Source: Alphaproteobacteria bacterium (lineage in GTDB: Bacteria; Pseudomonadota; Alphaproteobacteria; Rhizobiales; Beijerinckiaceae). From it: a stretch of 64,000 bases of DNA. Made by a program: the position numbers and the translations under genes. Each line of letters opens with the position of its first letter. The first letter of the stretch is position 1. The stretch covers positions 124,001 to 188,000 of the forward strand of contig VGDT01000001.1 of assembly GCA_016869595.1 (NCBI GenBank). The letters are read 5' to 3'. The notes below the pieces were generated by a model, which searched no databases, had not been told where the DNA came from, and was given only the letters and a program-made list of their open reading frames with translations. Below are positions 43,696 to 53,249 of this stretch, piece by piece.

Positions 43696-45227
43696 CGGTA
43701 AAGCCAGGTCTCACTGATCGGGCGATCGTCCGACTGTAGAACGAGTCGAAGCTCGCAATAGTTCTCGCCGGCGGGGTCGACGTCGAAAACGACACGGCAG
43801 GACTTCGCCGACGAATTCAAATAGGTCTGAATATTGGTCGCCAATCCGGGGGAGGTCGTCAACGCCGCTTTAAGTTGCGCCGTGCGCTGCGGGTCCGCCA
43901 ATACGTCGCCGGAAAAGGCGACAACAAAACGGCGGAGCTTGCCGCCCGGCGCGCGGCCGGAGCGCGCGCTCCTGGCGATCGCCAGCGGCGGCCGCGCTGG
44001 CGGCTCCCAGCACCAGAACTGTCGATAGGCGAAGGACGTCTCCTTGCCGGCGACGAGAGCGGTCTTGGGTCGCCAATAGGCGACGATATTGGCGTTGATC
44101 TCGGATTCTGAGGGAATCTCGACGAGCTGCAGGCCGCCTTCGCCCCATTCGCCGAGCGGTTCGACCCATAGCGACGGACGGCGCTCCCAGTGCTGCTGGT
44201 CATCCTCATAGTCGTCGATGTCGCGCTGCCGGATCAGCGAACCGAAGCCCTGCGGGTTTCCGTCGACGAAGGAGGAGAACTGCAGAATCTCGCGGTTCGA
44301 CACGGGTCGCCAAAGCCATTCGCCCTGGCCGGTGAGCATTTGGATGCCGTTGATGTCGGCGACCATTGGGCGGTAATCGTCGGGCCGGGGGCGGTCGAGC
44401 GGCGTGAAGAGCGAAGCCGCGGCGAAACCGGCGAGCCCGAAATGATCGACCGCCGTGCGTGGATAGAGCGTCAATTCGGTGTCGATGAGCGTCGCTTCGC
44501 CCGGCCGTAGCGTGAAACGATAAACGCCGGCGACGCTTGGGGAATCTAGCAAAGCGTGAACGACGAGCGCGTTGTCGCCGAGCGCCGGCTTCTCGATCCA
44601 GAAGCTTCGAAAGGCTGGAAATTCCTCGCCGCGCGGATCGGCTGTCCGAATAGACAGACCGCGCGCCGTTACGCCGAGATTCTGCCCCCGGGCGACGGCG
44701 CGATAGAAGCTTGCCCCCTGAAATATGGCGAGTTCCGCCTCGGAGCCGCCATTTTGGGCGTGAAGGACCCGAAACCCGGAAAAGCTGAGGTCGGGAAGCG
44801 ACTCTGGGACGTTCAGCCCGCCATAGTCGAACCGGCGCCTATCGTAAGGCAGCCGCGCGGCGGCGCCGTTCTCCACCAGGTAGATATCGACCGCGCCCGC
44901 AAAAATATGGCCGCGGTGAAGCAATTCGATGCTGAAACCCGTGTTGTCTTGACGCCAGATCGCCGCGTCCGGCTTCGTCTTGATCCCGACGAATTGTTCG
45001 TAGGAAAGATTTGCGAAGGGTTCAGGCAGGTCCGTTCGGGGCGGCGTATAGGGCTTTGCTGCAAGTGCGCGGGCGAGCTCAACCACCATGTCGCGCGAGA
45101 AGGGCGAAGGCTCTGGAGTCTTTGGGCTCGCCGCCGGACCAGCCGTCCCGGCGCTTGACTGCGACGAAACGATCCCCGCCGCGATTACGCCCAAGCCCGC
45201 TTTCAAAACATCTCGACGTTCGAACAT
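43683..45227 (-). CDS. opgG: Glucan biosynthesis periplasmic protein OpgG/OpgD family
   Basis: A 514-residue exported protein needed for synthesis or branching of periplasmic glucans. The N-terminus MFERRDVLKAGLGVIAAG has a twin-arginine motif, more like E. coli OpgD than Sec-dependent OpgG. Family blocks such as FANLSYEQFVGIKTKPDAA, FGLAGFAAASLFTPLDRPR and FWCWEPPARPP are present. It is the first gene of an opgG-opgH-DUF952-pyrD operon whose members all overlap. Confidence 0.93.
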   Translation of the reverse strand: MFERRDVLKAGLGVIAAGIVSSQSSAGTAGPAASPKTPEPSPFSRDMVVELARALAAKPYTPPRTDLPEPFANLSYEQFVGIKTKPDAAIWRQDNTGFSIELLHRGHIFAGAVDIYLVENGAAARLPYDRRRFDYGGLNVPESLPDLSFSGFRVLHAQNGGSEAELAIFQGASFYRAVARGQNLGVTARGLSIRTADPRGEEFPAFRSFWIEKPALGDNALVVHALLDSPSVAGVYRFTLRPGEATLIDTELTLYPRTAVDHFGLAGFAAASLFTPLDRPRPDDYRPMVADINGIQMLTGQGEWLWRPVSNREILQFSSFVDGNPQGFGSLIRQRDIDDYEDDQQHWERRPSLWVEPLGEWGEGGLQLVEIPSESEINANIVAYWRPKTALVAGKETSFAYRQFWCWEPPARPPLAIARSARSGRAPGGKLRRFVVAFSGDVLADPQRTAQLKAALTTSPGLATNIQTYLNSSAKSCRVVFDVDPAGENYCELRLVLQSDDRPISETWLYRWTS

Positions 45228-45339
45228 GAGCTACCGAAGGAAGGTCGGCCTGGAGCCGATCCGCGAGGCTGAACGGGCAACTGAACCCTTTGCGGCGGGC
45301 TGGCGACAGCCCTCTATACAAGAAAGCTAAGGAGACAAA

Positions 45340-45465
45340 ATGGTTTTCTTCGCGGTTTTTGAAGGCTGCGCGCGAAAGCCGCGGCGCCTTGCGCTCCGCC
45401 GCTCGAATCTGCCAGAACCGCGGCACAAGCGGCGCCGCTCCGCCGGCTCCTCGCGCAACGTCTAG
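45340..45465 (+). CDS. Possible small ORF just upstream of glmU
   Basis: A 41-codon frame (starts [16 protein letters not shown], arginine-rich thereafter) with a strong ribosome-binding site, AAGGAG 6 bases before the ATG. It ends 16 bases before the glmU start. Composition resembles neither a membrane nor a typical globular protein. It could be a leader peptide coupling translation to glmU, or a chance frame. No homologue is known to me. Confidence 0.3.
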   Translation: MVFFAVFEGCARKPRRLALRRSNLPEPRHKRRRSAGSSRNV

Positions 45466-45481
45466 CCATTTGGGCCGCTCG

Positions 45482-46843
45482 ATGCCGACAAATAGAAGCG
45501 CGCTCGCGATCGTCCTTGCCGCCGGCGAAGGCACGCGGATGAATTCCGACAGGCCAAAAGCGCTGCACGAGGTCGCCGGACGCTCCATGCTCGCCAATGT
45601 ATTGACGAGCGCAGTCGCGGCAGGCGTCAACCGCGTCGCCGTGATCGTCGGCCCCGGGCGAGATGACGTTGGCGCAGAGGCGCGCCGCTGCATCCCCGAC
45701 GTGCAGATTTTCGTTCAGAACGAAAGGCGCGGCACGGCGCACGCAGTGCTCGCCGCCCGCGCCGCCATCGCTGAAGCATGCGACGACCTTCTGGTGCTTT
45801 TTGCCGACACGCCGCTGGTGACGCCGCCGACGATCGAAGCGTTGCGCGCCGCCCTCGCGGAAGGCGCCGCCGTAGCGGTCTTGGGTTTTGAAGCCTCCGA
45901 CCCCTTCGGCTACGGACGGCTGTTGCGCGACGCCGCGGGGCGCGTCATCGCAATCCGCGAGGAGAAAGATGCAAGCGACGACGAACGCGTCGTGACGCTC
46001 TGCAACGGCGGTCTGATGGCGATCGACGGCGCCCACGCGTTGCGCTTGCTGGAGAAGATCGACAATAAGAACGCCAAGGGCGAGTTCTATCTTACGGATG
46101 TCGTCGAACTCGCGCGAGCGGACGGACTTGAAACGAGTGCCGTCATCGCCGACGAAACCGAAGTCCTCGGCGTCAACGATCGCATACAGCTCGCCCAGGC
46201 CGAGGCCATTGCGCAGTCGCGCCTGCGTCGCGCCGCCATGGCGAGAGGCGCAACGATGATCGCGCCAGAGACTGTTTTTCTTTCCGCCGATACGGAAATC
46301 GGTTGCGATGTCGTCATTGAGCCGCATGTCGTCATGGGCCGGGGCGTAAAAATCGCCGATGGCGCCGTGATCCACGCCTTCTCGCATCTCGAAGGCGCGA
46401 GCGTCGGAAAGGGCGCGAGCGTCGGTCCCTTCGCGCGCTTGCGGCCAGGCGCGGCGCTCGCTGAAAAAGCCAAGGTCGGGAATTTTGTCGAGATCAAGAA
46501 CGCCAATGTCGCGCAAGGAGCCAAGGTCAACCACTTGAGCTATATCGGCGACGCCGACATCGGCGCGAACGCCAATATCGGCGCAGGGACCATCACCTGC
46601 AATTACGACGGGTTTCTCAAATATCGCACGACCATCGGCGACAACGCTTTCATCGGCTCCAATTCCTCGCTTGTCGCGCCGGTGACGATCGGCCAGGGCG
46701 CCTATATCGGCTCAGGCTCGGTCATCACCAAGGATGTTGCGCCCGACGCGCTCGCCATGGGGCGCGGGCGCCAGATGGAAAAGGCAGGGTGGGCGGCGAC
46801 TTTTCGCGCCACGCAGGCTGCGAAGAAGGCCAAAAATCGGTAA
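45482..46843 (+). CDS. glmU: Bifunctional GlcN-1-P acetyltransferase / GlcNAc-1-P uridyltransferase
   Basis: A 453-residue enzyme for the last two steps to UDP-GlcNAc. The N-terminal uridyltransferase has [22 protein letters not shown] and [13 protein letters not shown]. The C-terminal left-handed beta-helix has [33 protein letters not shown] and the acetyltransferase site [17 protein letters not shown]. The ATG at 45482 gives the family length. Upstream in-frame codons are rejected. It precedes glmS in the same direction by 98 bases. Confidence 0.97.
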   Translation: MPTNRSALAIVLAAGEGTRMNSDRPKALHEVAGRSMLANVLTSAVAAGVNRVAVIVGPGRDDVGAEARRCIPDVQIFVQNERRGTAHAVLAARAAIAEACDDLLVLFADTPLVTPPTIEALRAALAEGAAVAVLGFEASDPFGYGRLLRDAAGRVIAIREEKDASDDERVVTLCNGGLMAIDGAHALRLLEKIDNKNAKGEFYLTDVVELARADGLETSAVIADETEVLGVNDRIQLAQAEAIAQSRLRRAAMARGATMIAPETVFLSADTEIGCDVVIEPHVVMGRGVKIADGAVIHAFSHLEGASVGKGASVGPFARLRPGAALAEKAKVGNFVEIKNANVAQGAKVNHLSYIGDADIGANANIGAGTITCNYDGFLKYRTTIGDNAFIGSNSSLVAPVTIGQGAYIGSGSVITKDVAPDALAMGRGRQMEKAGWAATFRATQAAKKAKNR

Positions 46844-46941
46844 CTTCGAGCCTTCGCGCCTATCCACCCTAAATTTGACGTTGATCGTGCGGGTTCATCC
46901 GTCTTGTCGGCGCTCTTGCTACTATCGCTTCGGAGATCGTC

Positions 46942-48771
46942 ATGTGCGGCATTGTGGGAATTATCGGCGCAGGTCCGGTAGCGGGCGGCGTCATCGAGTC
47001 GCTGAAGCGTCTCGAGTATCGGGGCTATGATTCCGCCGGGATCGCCACTTTGGAGAACGGCCATCTCGCGCGTGTGCGCGCGAGCGGAAAGCTCAAGAAT
47101 CTTGAAGAAAAGCTCGCGGCGGCGCCGCTTTCCGGGGCCATCGGCATCGGCCACACGCGCTGGGCGACCCATGGCCGGCCCACCGAAAACAACGCCCATC
47201 CGCACGCCAATGACCGCGTCGCGGTGGTTCATAATGGCATCATCGAAAATTTCCGAGAGCTTCGCGCCGAACTCACGGCGAAGGGCCATATTTTCTCGAC
47301 TGAGACGGATTCGGAGGCGGTCGCCCATCTCGTCGCCGACGAGCTGCGCAACGGCGTGACGCCGGAAACAGCTGTCGCTGCGGCCTTAAAGCGGCTCAAG
47401 GGCGCCTTCGCGCTCGCATTTCTTTTCGAAGGCGAAAACGATCTTTTGATCGGCGCCAGGCGCGGTTCGCCGCTCGCCGTTGGTAGGAGCGACGAAGGCG
47501 TCTATCTCGGCTCCGATGCACTGGCGCTCGCGCCCTTCGCGACGTCTATCGCTTATCTCGACGAGGGCGATTGGGTGACGCTGACGCGCGAAGGCGTGCG
47601 TTTCCATGACGCCGACGACAATCCGGTGGAACGGCGCTTTCAGCCGCTGATCGCCGGATCTTTCCTGGTCGATAAGGGGAATTGCCGCCATTTCATGGCC
47701 AAGGAGATTCACGAGCAGCCGGAGGTCGTCGGGCGCACGCTCGCGCATTATCTCGATCTCGCCGAGGGCGTCGTGCGCTTGCCGTTCGAACTCAAATTCG
47801 ATCCGCAGGCGCTGTCGCGCGTCACCATCTCCGCCTGTGGCACGGCCTATTACGCCGGTCTTGTCGCCCGCTACTGGCTGGAGCGCTTCGCCCACCTTTC
47901 GGTCGAAATCGACATCGCATCGGAATTTCGTTACCGCGAGGCGCCGCTGCCTGAGAACGGCCTGACTATTCTCGTCTCGCAGTCCGGCGAAACCGCCGAT
48001 ACGCTCGCAGCCCTGCGTTACGCCCGCGAGCACGGCCAGCACATTCTCTCGATCGTCAATGTCGAAACCTCGACGATCGCCCGCGAGAGCGACACTGTCG
48101 CGAAGACATTGGCGGGACCTGAAATCGGCGTCGCTTCGACGAAGGCCTTCACCTGCCAGCTCGCGGTGTTCGCCTGTCTTGCGCTGGCGCTCGGCCGAGC
48201 GCGCGGCGTGCTGAGCAGAGAGCGCGAACGCGAACTCGTCGCGGAGCTTGTCGCCGCGCCGGGGCAGATGGCGCAGGCGCTTGCGCGCGAGGCGCAGATC
48301 GAACCTGTGGCGCGCGACGTCGCGCGGGCGTCGAGCGTGCTTTATCTCGGACGCGGACCCGCCTTTCCTCTGGCGCTCGAAGGCGCGCTGAAGCTTAAGG
48401 AGCTTTCCTATATCCACGCAGAGGGCTATGCGGCGGGCGAATTGAAGCACGGGCCAATCGCGCTGATCGACTACGCCATGCCGGTGATTGTCTTGGCGCC
48501 TCCCGATGCGAGCCTCGAGAAGACCGTATCGAATCTCCAGGAAGTCGCCGCGCGGGGCGGTCACTTGATTCTCATCGGTTCGCCGCACGCGCGAGACGCC
48601 GCGGCCGCCGATCTCGCCGGCTTCATCGAAATGCCGGAAGACGTCGCGGGCCCCTTCGCGGTCATCGTCTACGCAATCCCCGCGCAGCTCCTTGCGTACC
48701 ACGTCGCGACCTTCATGGGTAAAGACGTGGATCAGCCGCGCAATCTCGCGAAGAGCGTGACAGTGGAATAG
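46942..48771 (+). CDS. glmS: Glutamine--fructose-6-phosphate aminotransferase (isomerizing)
   Basis: A 609-residue enzyme that makes glucosamine-6-phosphate. The N-terminal Cys nucleophile follows the start Met (MCGIVGIIG). The glutaminase domain has RGYDSAG, HTRWATHG and HNGIIENF. Two SIS isomerase domains follow (SACGTAYYAGL, SQSGETADTLAAL, STKAFTCQL, EGYAAGELKHGPIALID), and the end is QPRNLAKSVTVE. With glmU it supplies UDP-GlcNAc for cell wall and polysaccharides. No glmS ribozyme was seen upstream. Confidence 0.98.
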   Translation: MCGIVGIIGAGPVAGGVIESLKRLEYRGYDSAGIATLENGHLARVRASGKLKNLEEKLAAAPLSGAIGIGHTRWATHGRPTENNAHPHANDRVAVVHNGIIENFRELRAELTAKGHIFSTETDSEAVAHLVADELRNGVTPETAVAAALKRLKGAFALAFLFEGENDLLIGARRGSPLAVGRSDEGVYLGSDALALAPFATSIAYLDEGDWVTLTREGVRFHDADDNPVERRFQPLIAGSFLVDKGNCRHFMAKEIHEQPEVVGRTLAHYLDLAEGVVRLPFELKFDPQALSRVTISACGTAYYAGLVARYWLERFAHLSVEIDIASEFRYREAPLPENGLTILVSQSGETADTLAALRYAREHGQHILSIVNVETSTIARESDTVAKTLAGPEIGVASTKAFTCQLAVFACLALALGRARGVLSRERERELVAELVAAPGQMAQALAREAQIEPVARDVARASSVLYLGRGPAFPLALEGALKLKELSYIHAEGYAAGELKHGPIALIDYAMPVIVLAPPDASLEKTVSNLQEVAARGGHLILIGSPHARDAAAADLAGFIEMPEDVAGPFAVIVYAIPAQLLAYHVATFMGKDVDQPRNLAKSVTVE

Positions 48772-48776
48772 GGCGC

Positions 48777-50276
48777 TCAGCCCCTCTTGATGATTTCGAC
48801 GGCGTTCTGCGCCTCGACGATGGCGCTCTCGACCGCTGGCAGGCCCTGTCCGTCCGAATGCGCGAGCAGCACATTGCCGAAGCGCTTGGGCAGCGCCCGC
48901 ATGGTTGTGACGATCCCAGGCGCGGCGATCAGGTGATGATGGCCCCAGCGCGTCAGCCGCACTTCGGTGAGCCGCGCCTTGCCGAACGTCTCCGGAAGGA
49001 AGCGTCGCAGCTCTTCGACGATTGGCGCGGCGAAGTCGGCGCGGTCGCCCGCAAGCAGGCGCTCGCGCCCCGCGCGAGGGTCGCGAAAGGGCGCATAGAC
49101 GGTCAGCACGCCGTGATCCTTGGGCCGTTCGGCGGAGGGGAGGGCGGCTGTCGCGCGGACCGCATCGCAGAAGCTCTGAGCGCCGAGCGCCCAATTGTCA
49201 TAGGGCAGTTCCGTCGGCGGCCCCTCGAAACAGCAGTTGGCGACGAGATAGCTGCCCTGACGCAGCGAGGTCATTTTTGCAGTCGCGGCGGGGTCGACTC
49301 CGCGCAGAATGCGGCCGGCGAAGAAGTAGGGGGCCGCAACGACCGCCCAGCGCGCTTCGAGGCAGCGGAGCTCTTCCGGATTTCGAACGTCGAACCAGCC
49401 TATGCGGGCGTAGCCGCCTTCGGCTGGCTCGATCGCGTAAACCGCGGCGCCGGTGACGATCCGCCCCGCGCCCGCGTTCGACAGCCGCGCCGCCATGGCG
49501 CGGGCGATCGCCGCGTTGCCGCCCGGGAAGGCGTAGATCGGCGTGTTGATCTCCGAAAGAAAATTCACGCCTGCATAGGCCGAAATGTCGGCCGCGGGCG
49601 CGCCCAACGCCGAGAGGCAGTAGGAGTCGAGCAAGCCAAATAGTCGCGCGTCTATATGCTCGCTCCGCAAGAATTCGAGCAGGGACAGCCCGTCAAGCGC
49701 CAGCGCAGGCTGCGACGCTTCGGCTATCGGGATCTTGGGGAAGTCCCGGCTCTCGGCGAGGCGGCGTAGTAGCGCTTTAAGACTCTCGTAGGCGCCGCGC
49801 CATTCCCCCTCCCGAGGATCGCCTTCGCCTGCCGTCCCCGTCATCACCCTGTCGACCGGATCGCCAACGGGCCGCGGCGCAAGACCCAGCATCTCGTAGA
49901 AAGCGCCGAAAGGTTCAGATAGGTCAACGATATACGCCGAACCAAGCGCGTAATCGACATTGCGCCAGCGCCCGCATTTGGCCACGCCGCCAGGCTCCAA
50001 CTCGCGCTCCAAGACGAGTAGGTCGCGATCTTTCAGAAGCGTGGCGACGGCAAGGCCCGCCAGGCCTCCGCCGATGATGGCGACTTCGACGCGTCGCTCG
50101 GGGGCCGGCAGGGGCGCGCGCCATAGACCGTCGCGGATCGCGTGCATCGGCGCGAAATTGTCGCCCGTCCATTCCCCCAACAGGTAGGAAGGCTCTTGCG
50201 CCGCTCCCGCCCACGGCAGGATGAGCTGTCCGCCCAGAGCGCCAAGCCCGGCGATCGCCTCACGGCGTGTCAGCAT
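48777..50276 (-). CDS. FAD-dependent oxidoreductase with Tat signal
   Basis: About 499 residues. The signal MLTRREAIAGLGALGG contains a twin-arginine motif, so the folded flavoprotein is probably exported. The dinucleotide fold VAIIGGGLAGLAVATLL, ending in VLERE, starts near residue 65. The remainder resembles amine oxidase/phytoene-desaturase-like flavoproteins, including a C-terminal FAD-binding stretch (NVLLAHSDGQGLPAVESAI). The substrate is unknown. The start at 50276 has GGAGA at good spacing. A start 69 bases upstream would bury the signal and is less likely. Confidence 0.85.
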   Translation of the reverse strand: MLTRREAIAGLGALGGQLILPWAGAAQEPSYLLGEWTGDNFAPMHAIRDGLWRAPLPAPERRVEVAIIGGGLAGLAVATLLKDRDLLVLERELEPGGVAKCGRWRNVDYALGSAYIVDLSEPFGAFYEMLGLAPRPVGDPVDRVMTGTAGEGDPREGEWRGAYESLKALLRRLAESRDFPKIPIAEASQPALALDGLSLLEFLRSEHIDARLFGLLDSYCLSALGAPAADISAYAGVNFLSEINTPIYAFPGGNAAIARAMAARLSNAGAGRIVTGAAVYAIEPAEGGYARIGWFDVRNPEELRCLEARWAVVAAPYFFAGRILRGVDPAATAKMTSLRQGSYLVANCCFEGPPTELPYDNWALGAQSFCDAVRATAALPSAERPKDHGVLTVYAPFRDPRAGRERLLAGDRADFAAPIVEELRRFLPETFGKARLTEVRLTRWGHHHLIAAPGIVTTMRALPKRFGNVLLAHSDGQGLPAVESAIVEAQNAVEIIKRG

Positions 50277-50427
50277 GGCCGTCTCCAAAGACGATGCGCC
50301 TGGTAATTCATGCAGTTCCTGGGGGTTGAGCGTCGCCATTGACATAGGGCGGGCTGAACTGGTCTATGCGAGCGACGCAGCGCCCGGCGCGACAGCGCTC
50401 TCTAAACCTGAAAGGACGCGCCGCCAC

Positions 50428-51252
50428 TTGCTCGCCTCGATACCAGCCGTCTATGTCGCGCCCTTCGACAGGGCCTGGCGCAATCGGGAGCTCATCCGCG
50501 CCGTCGTTCGACGAGAGCTCATTTCCAGATTTAGCGGCTCGGCCCTCGGACCGCTTTGGGCGGTGCTCGCGCCGCTCTTCATGCTGCTCACCTATACCGC
50601 GCTGTTCTCGATTACCGTGCCGCAGCTCTCTGCCGGCGTGACGGTCACGGACTATGCGAGTTCGATCTTCATAGGGCTCATCGTCTTCAATCTATTCAGC
50701 GAGCTCGCCTATCGCGCGCCGATGCTTCTGCATGAGCATGTCAACTTCGTGAAAAAGTCGATTTTTCCGAGCGAGACCATCGCCTGGACCGCCACCATCC
50801 GAGCCTTCACATATGCCGGAGTAGCGTTTGCGGTATATATCGTCTTTCGATTGCTGACGGCGGGATCGATTCCTCCAACGATCGTGCTGGCGCCGTTCCT
50901 GATCGCGCCTTTCTTCCTCTTCATGTTGGGAGTCGTCTGGTTTTTGATGGCGCTCGGGGCCTTCACGCGCGACGTTGCGCATATCATGGCGTCGGTCGTG
51001 CCGATGCTCATGTTCGCGACCCCAATTTTTTATCGGATCGACCAGATTAGGGAGATATCGAGGTCGGCTGCTGTCTGGTTGCGGTTCAATATCGTTGGCG
51101 ACTATATCGAGATGCTGCGCGATCTCGCTCTCGATGGAAACATGCCGAATATCTTCGCATACCTCGGGATTGTCGCCGTATCCTACGCCGTCTTTATCGG
51201 GGGCTACCAATTTTTCATGCGCTATAAATCGGTAATCGTCGATGTCATCTGA
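50428..51252 (+). CDS. Polysaccharide export ABC transporter permease (Wzm/KpsM-type)
   Basis: About 274 residues with six hydrophobic spans and the family entry motif ELISRFSGSALGPLWAVLAPLFMLLTY. It pairs with the ATP-binding gene that overlaps its end by 11 bases. Such exporters move undecaprenyl- or lipid-linked glycans across the inner membrane. The start is uncertain. A TTG at 50428, preceded by AAAGGA, leaves the usual 25-30 residues before the first conserved block. An ATG at 50275 would overlap the start of the divergent flavoprotein. Confidence 0.9.
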   Translation: MLASIPAVYVAPFDRAWRNRELIRAVVRRELISRFSGSALGPLWAVLAPLFMLLTYTALFSITVPQLSAGVTVTDYASSIFIGLIVFNLFSELAYRAPMLLHEHVNFVKKSIFPSETIAWTATIRAFTYAGVAFAVYIVFRLLTAGSIPPTIVLAPFLIAPFFLFMLGVVWFLMALGAFTRDVAHIMASVVPMLMFATPIFYRIDQIREISRSAAVWLRFNIVGDYIEMLRDLALDGNMPNIFAYLGIVAVSYAVFIGGYQFFMRYKSVIVDVI

Positions 51253-52003
51253 GTTTGCTATTCGCTGCGGGGGCGTCGGCAAGGCGTTCCAGCTCTATGC
51301 GCATCAGAACGATCAACTCAAGCAGATCCTGTTTGGTCTCTGGAAGAAATTTTACAGGGAAAAATGGGTTCTGAATGACGTCAACTTTACGGTCCAGAGG
51401 GGCGAGCGCGTCGGCATCGTTGGGCGCAACGGCGCTGGCAAAACCACGCTGCTGCAAATCCTCTGCGGCATTACGCAGCCGACCAAAGGCGAGTTCGAGA
51501 TCGAGGGTCGCATTGCGCCGATATTGGCGCTAGGCTCTGGTTTCGACGGGCTGCTGACTGGACGCGAAAACGCCCGCATCGGCGCGGCGATCCTCGGTCT
51601 TTCGCGCAAAGAGGTCGACGCCTGCATCGAAGATATCGCCGCTTTCGCCGACATCGGGCCTTTCTTCGAACAGCCGATGCGAATCTATTCGGTAGGCATG
51701 ATCGCGCGCGTCGCTTTCGCAATCTGCGCTCACGCCCAGGCGGACGTGCTCATCGTCGACGAGGCGTTATCCGTAGGCGACGAAATCTTTCAAAAAAAAT
51801 GCGAGAATTACATCAGCGAATTCGCCAAGACGGGAACAATTCTTATTGTCTCCCATAGCCTTGAGTTTCTTAAGAAGCTATGCACGCGCGTCTTGTGGCT
51901 GGAAAATGGCGTTGTGCGAGAGATCGGCGATCCTGCAAAGGTCATCGCTCATTACCGCGCGGCGATGAAAGCCGAACAAGGTCAAAAAATCGCGTGGCGA
52001 TGA
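51242..52003 (+). CDS. Polysaccharide export ABC transporter ATP-binding protein (Wzt/KpsT-type)
   Basis: A 253-residue ATPase. Walker A is GRNGAGKTTLLQILCG, the signature is YSVGMIARVAFAI (a diverged C-loop typical of this subfamily) and Walker B is DVLIVDEALSVGDEIF. It has no C-terminal carbohydrate-binding extension, so it resembles KpsT or short Wzt proteins rather than those that read a polymer end cap. It is translationally coupled to the permease. Confidence 0.94.
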   Translation: MSSEFAIRCGGVGKAFQLYAHQNDQLKQILFGLWKKFYREKWVLNDVNFTVQRGERVGIVGRNGAGKTTLLQILCGITQPTKGEFEIEGRIAPILALGSGFDGLLTGRENARIGAAILGLSRKEVDACIEDIAAFADIGPFFEQPMRIYSVGMIARVAFAICAHAQADVLIVDEALSVGDEIFQKKCENYISEFAKTGTILIVSHSLEFLKKLCTRVLWLENGVVREIGDPAKVIAHYRAAMKAEQGQKIAWR

Positions 52004-52016
52004 AAGCGGAGTAGGC

Positions 52017-53183
52017 TCAAAAAAGCGGCGTCGCATACGCGCGGGCGGGCGCCACGCTTTGGGCGCTGGAGAGACGCCGCGGCTTCGCGCTCCAGTTCAA
52101 CCGGGCGATGAGCCAAACCGAAACGCCGACTTCCGCGAGCGCCAGCGCGGCGAGCAGCAAAACGAACAGCCCGTTGATGCGCAGCAATGATTCAAGCGCG
52201 ACGAGAAAGCCAATGTGCACGGTCGGAATCGCCATGATGGCGAGGCTTCCTGCCGCCCCCCTCCGACCGGTGATGTTGCCAAAAGTCAGTACGAGCGCCA
52301 TCGCGAGCAGCGTATGAGCGATAGCGAGCGCCGGCACGCCAAAACGCTTTGCCGCCTCTGCGGTCCATTCTCCGAGCTGGCGCGGGTCGCCGCGCGCCAC
52401 AGCGTAATTGGCTAGAAATGCGCCAGCCGACAATTCATAGACTCCTCGCCAGCCACGGTCGGGCAGCGACGCGCTGCCCTGCATCGGCAAGGCCATCGCA
52501 TATTCGTCGAAGTTGGCGATGCGCACGTCGCCCGTCGTCAGCGAGCGGGTTTGGATGCTGCCGTTAGAGAGCGCGACGATGACGCCTGATTCATTGCGCC
52601 GAAATTCCGCGCGCGCCGCCGTCACCGTCTCCTCCTGCATTTTTTCGACCGAAAGCTGACGCACGAACAGGTTGATCGCGAGGTCTGGCGTCTCCCAGCG
52701 CTCGATATACAGCGTCTTCACGCCATTATCGAAAGTGTAGAAATGCGCCGCGTCGAGCATACGATGGTTGAGCGAATTGCGTACGACGTTGAGCACGTCC
52801 TGCATGCCGCTCGAATAATAAGGCGCGGCGAAATTGGCGAGCAGATAGCCAAGAACGACGACGCCAGCCGCCAAGACCAGCGCAGGCCTGCAGATGGCCC
52901 AAACTGAAAGACGTAGCGCGTAGAGGACGGCAATCATCCCTTCGCTCGCCATGCGGGAGAATTCCAGCGCTGTGGCGACCCCGACCGCCATCGGCAGTGT
53001 CACATAGGCGACCGTCGGCGTCACGCCGATCAACGCCGGGATAACGAGGCCGCCGCGCACCGCCGCGGGCGGCAACTGGTAAAGCAGATAGGACAAAACG
53101 ACGGGGATAGAGAGCGCCAGCTGCACGACGACCACGCCGAAGCCGATCCGCTTGAAGAGATAGAGAAACAACAGGCGCGGCAT
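52017..53183 (-). CDS. LptF/LptG-family permease, stand-alone
   Basis: A 388-residue protein with the YjgP/YjgQ layout: three N-terminal membrane spans, a periplasmic beta-jellyroll domain (residues about 135-250) and three C-terminal spans. LptF and LptG pull lipopolysaccharide out of the inner membrane and usually lie side by side. This one is alone, next to a polysaccharide ABC transporter and glycosyltransferases. It may be a genuine LptF or LptG encoded apart from its partner, or a paralogue adapted to another lipid. Confidence 0.85.
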   Translation of the reverse strand: MPRLLFLYLFKRIGFGVVVVQLALSIPVVLSYLLYQLPPAAVRGGLVIPALIGVTPTVAYVTLPMAVGVATALEFSRMASEGMIAVLYALRLSVWAICRPALVLAAGVVVLGYLLANFAAPYYSSGMQDVLNVVRNSLNHRMLDAAHFYTFDNGVKTLYIERWETPDLAINLFVRQLSVEKMQEETVTAARAEFRRNESGVIVALSNGSIQTRSLTTGDVRIANFDEYAMALPMQGSASLPDRGWRGVYELSAGAFLANYAVARGDPRQLGEWTAEAAKRFGVPALAIAHTLLAMALVLTFGNITGRRGAAGSLAIMAIPTVHIGFLVALESLLRINGLFVLLLAALALAEVGVSVWLIARLNWSAKPRRLSSAQSVAPARAYATPLF

Positions 53184-53249
53184 GTCGGCGGCGTCCTCGT
53201 TATCGCCCGATATCGCACCGAATGGCGAAGAAAGTTTGGACCTCGCGTC

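Noticed and set aside
46844-46941. Possible glmS ribozyme or riboswitch before glmS
   Set aside because: Only 98 bases, with none of the conserved glmS ribozyme core seen. Such ribozymes are typical of Firmicutes.
47386-49194. 602-codon open frame antisense to glmS and overlapping the flavoprotein gene
   Set aside because: The composition is arginine-rich low-complexity typical of off-frame translation, and the two overlapped genes are clearly real.
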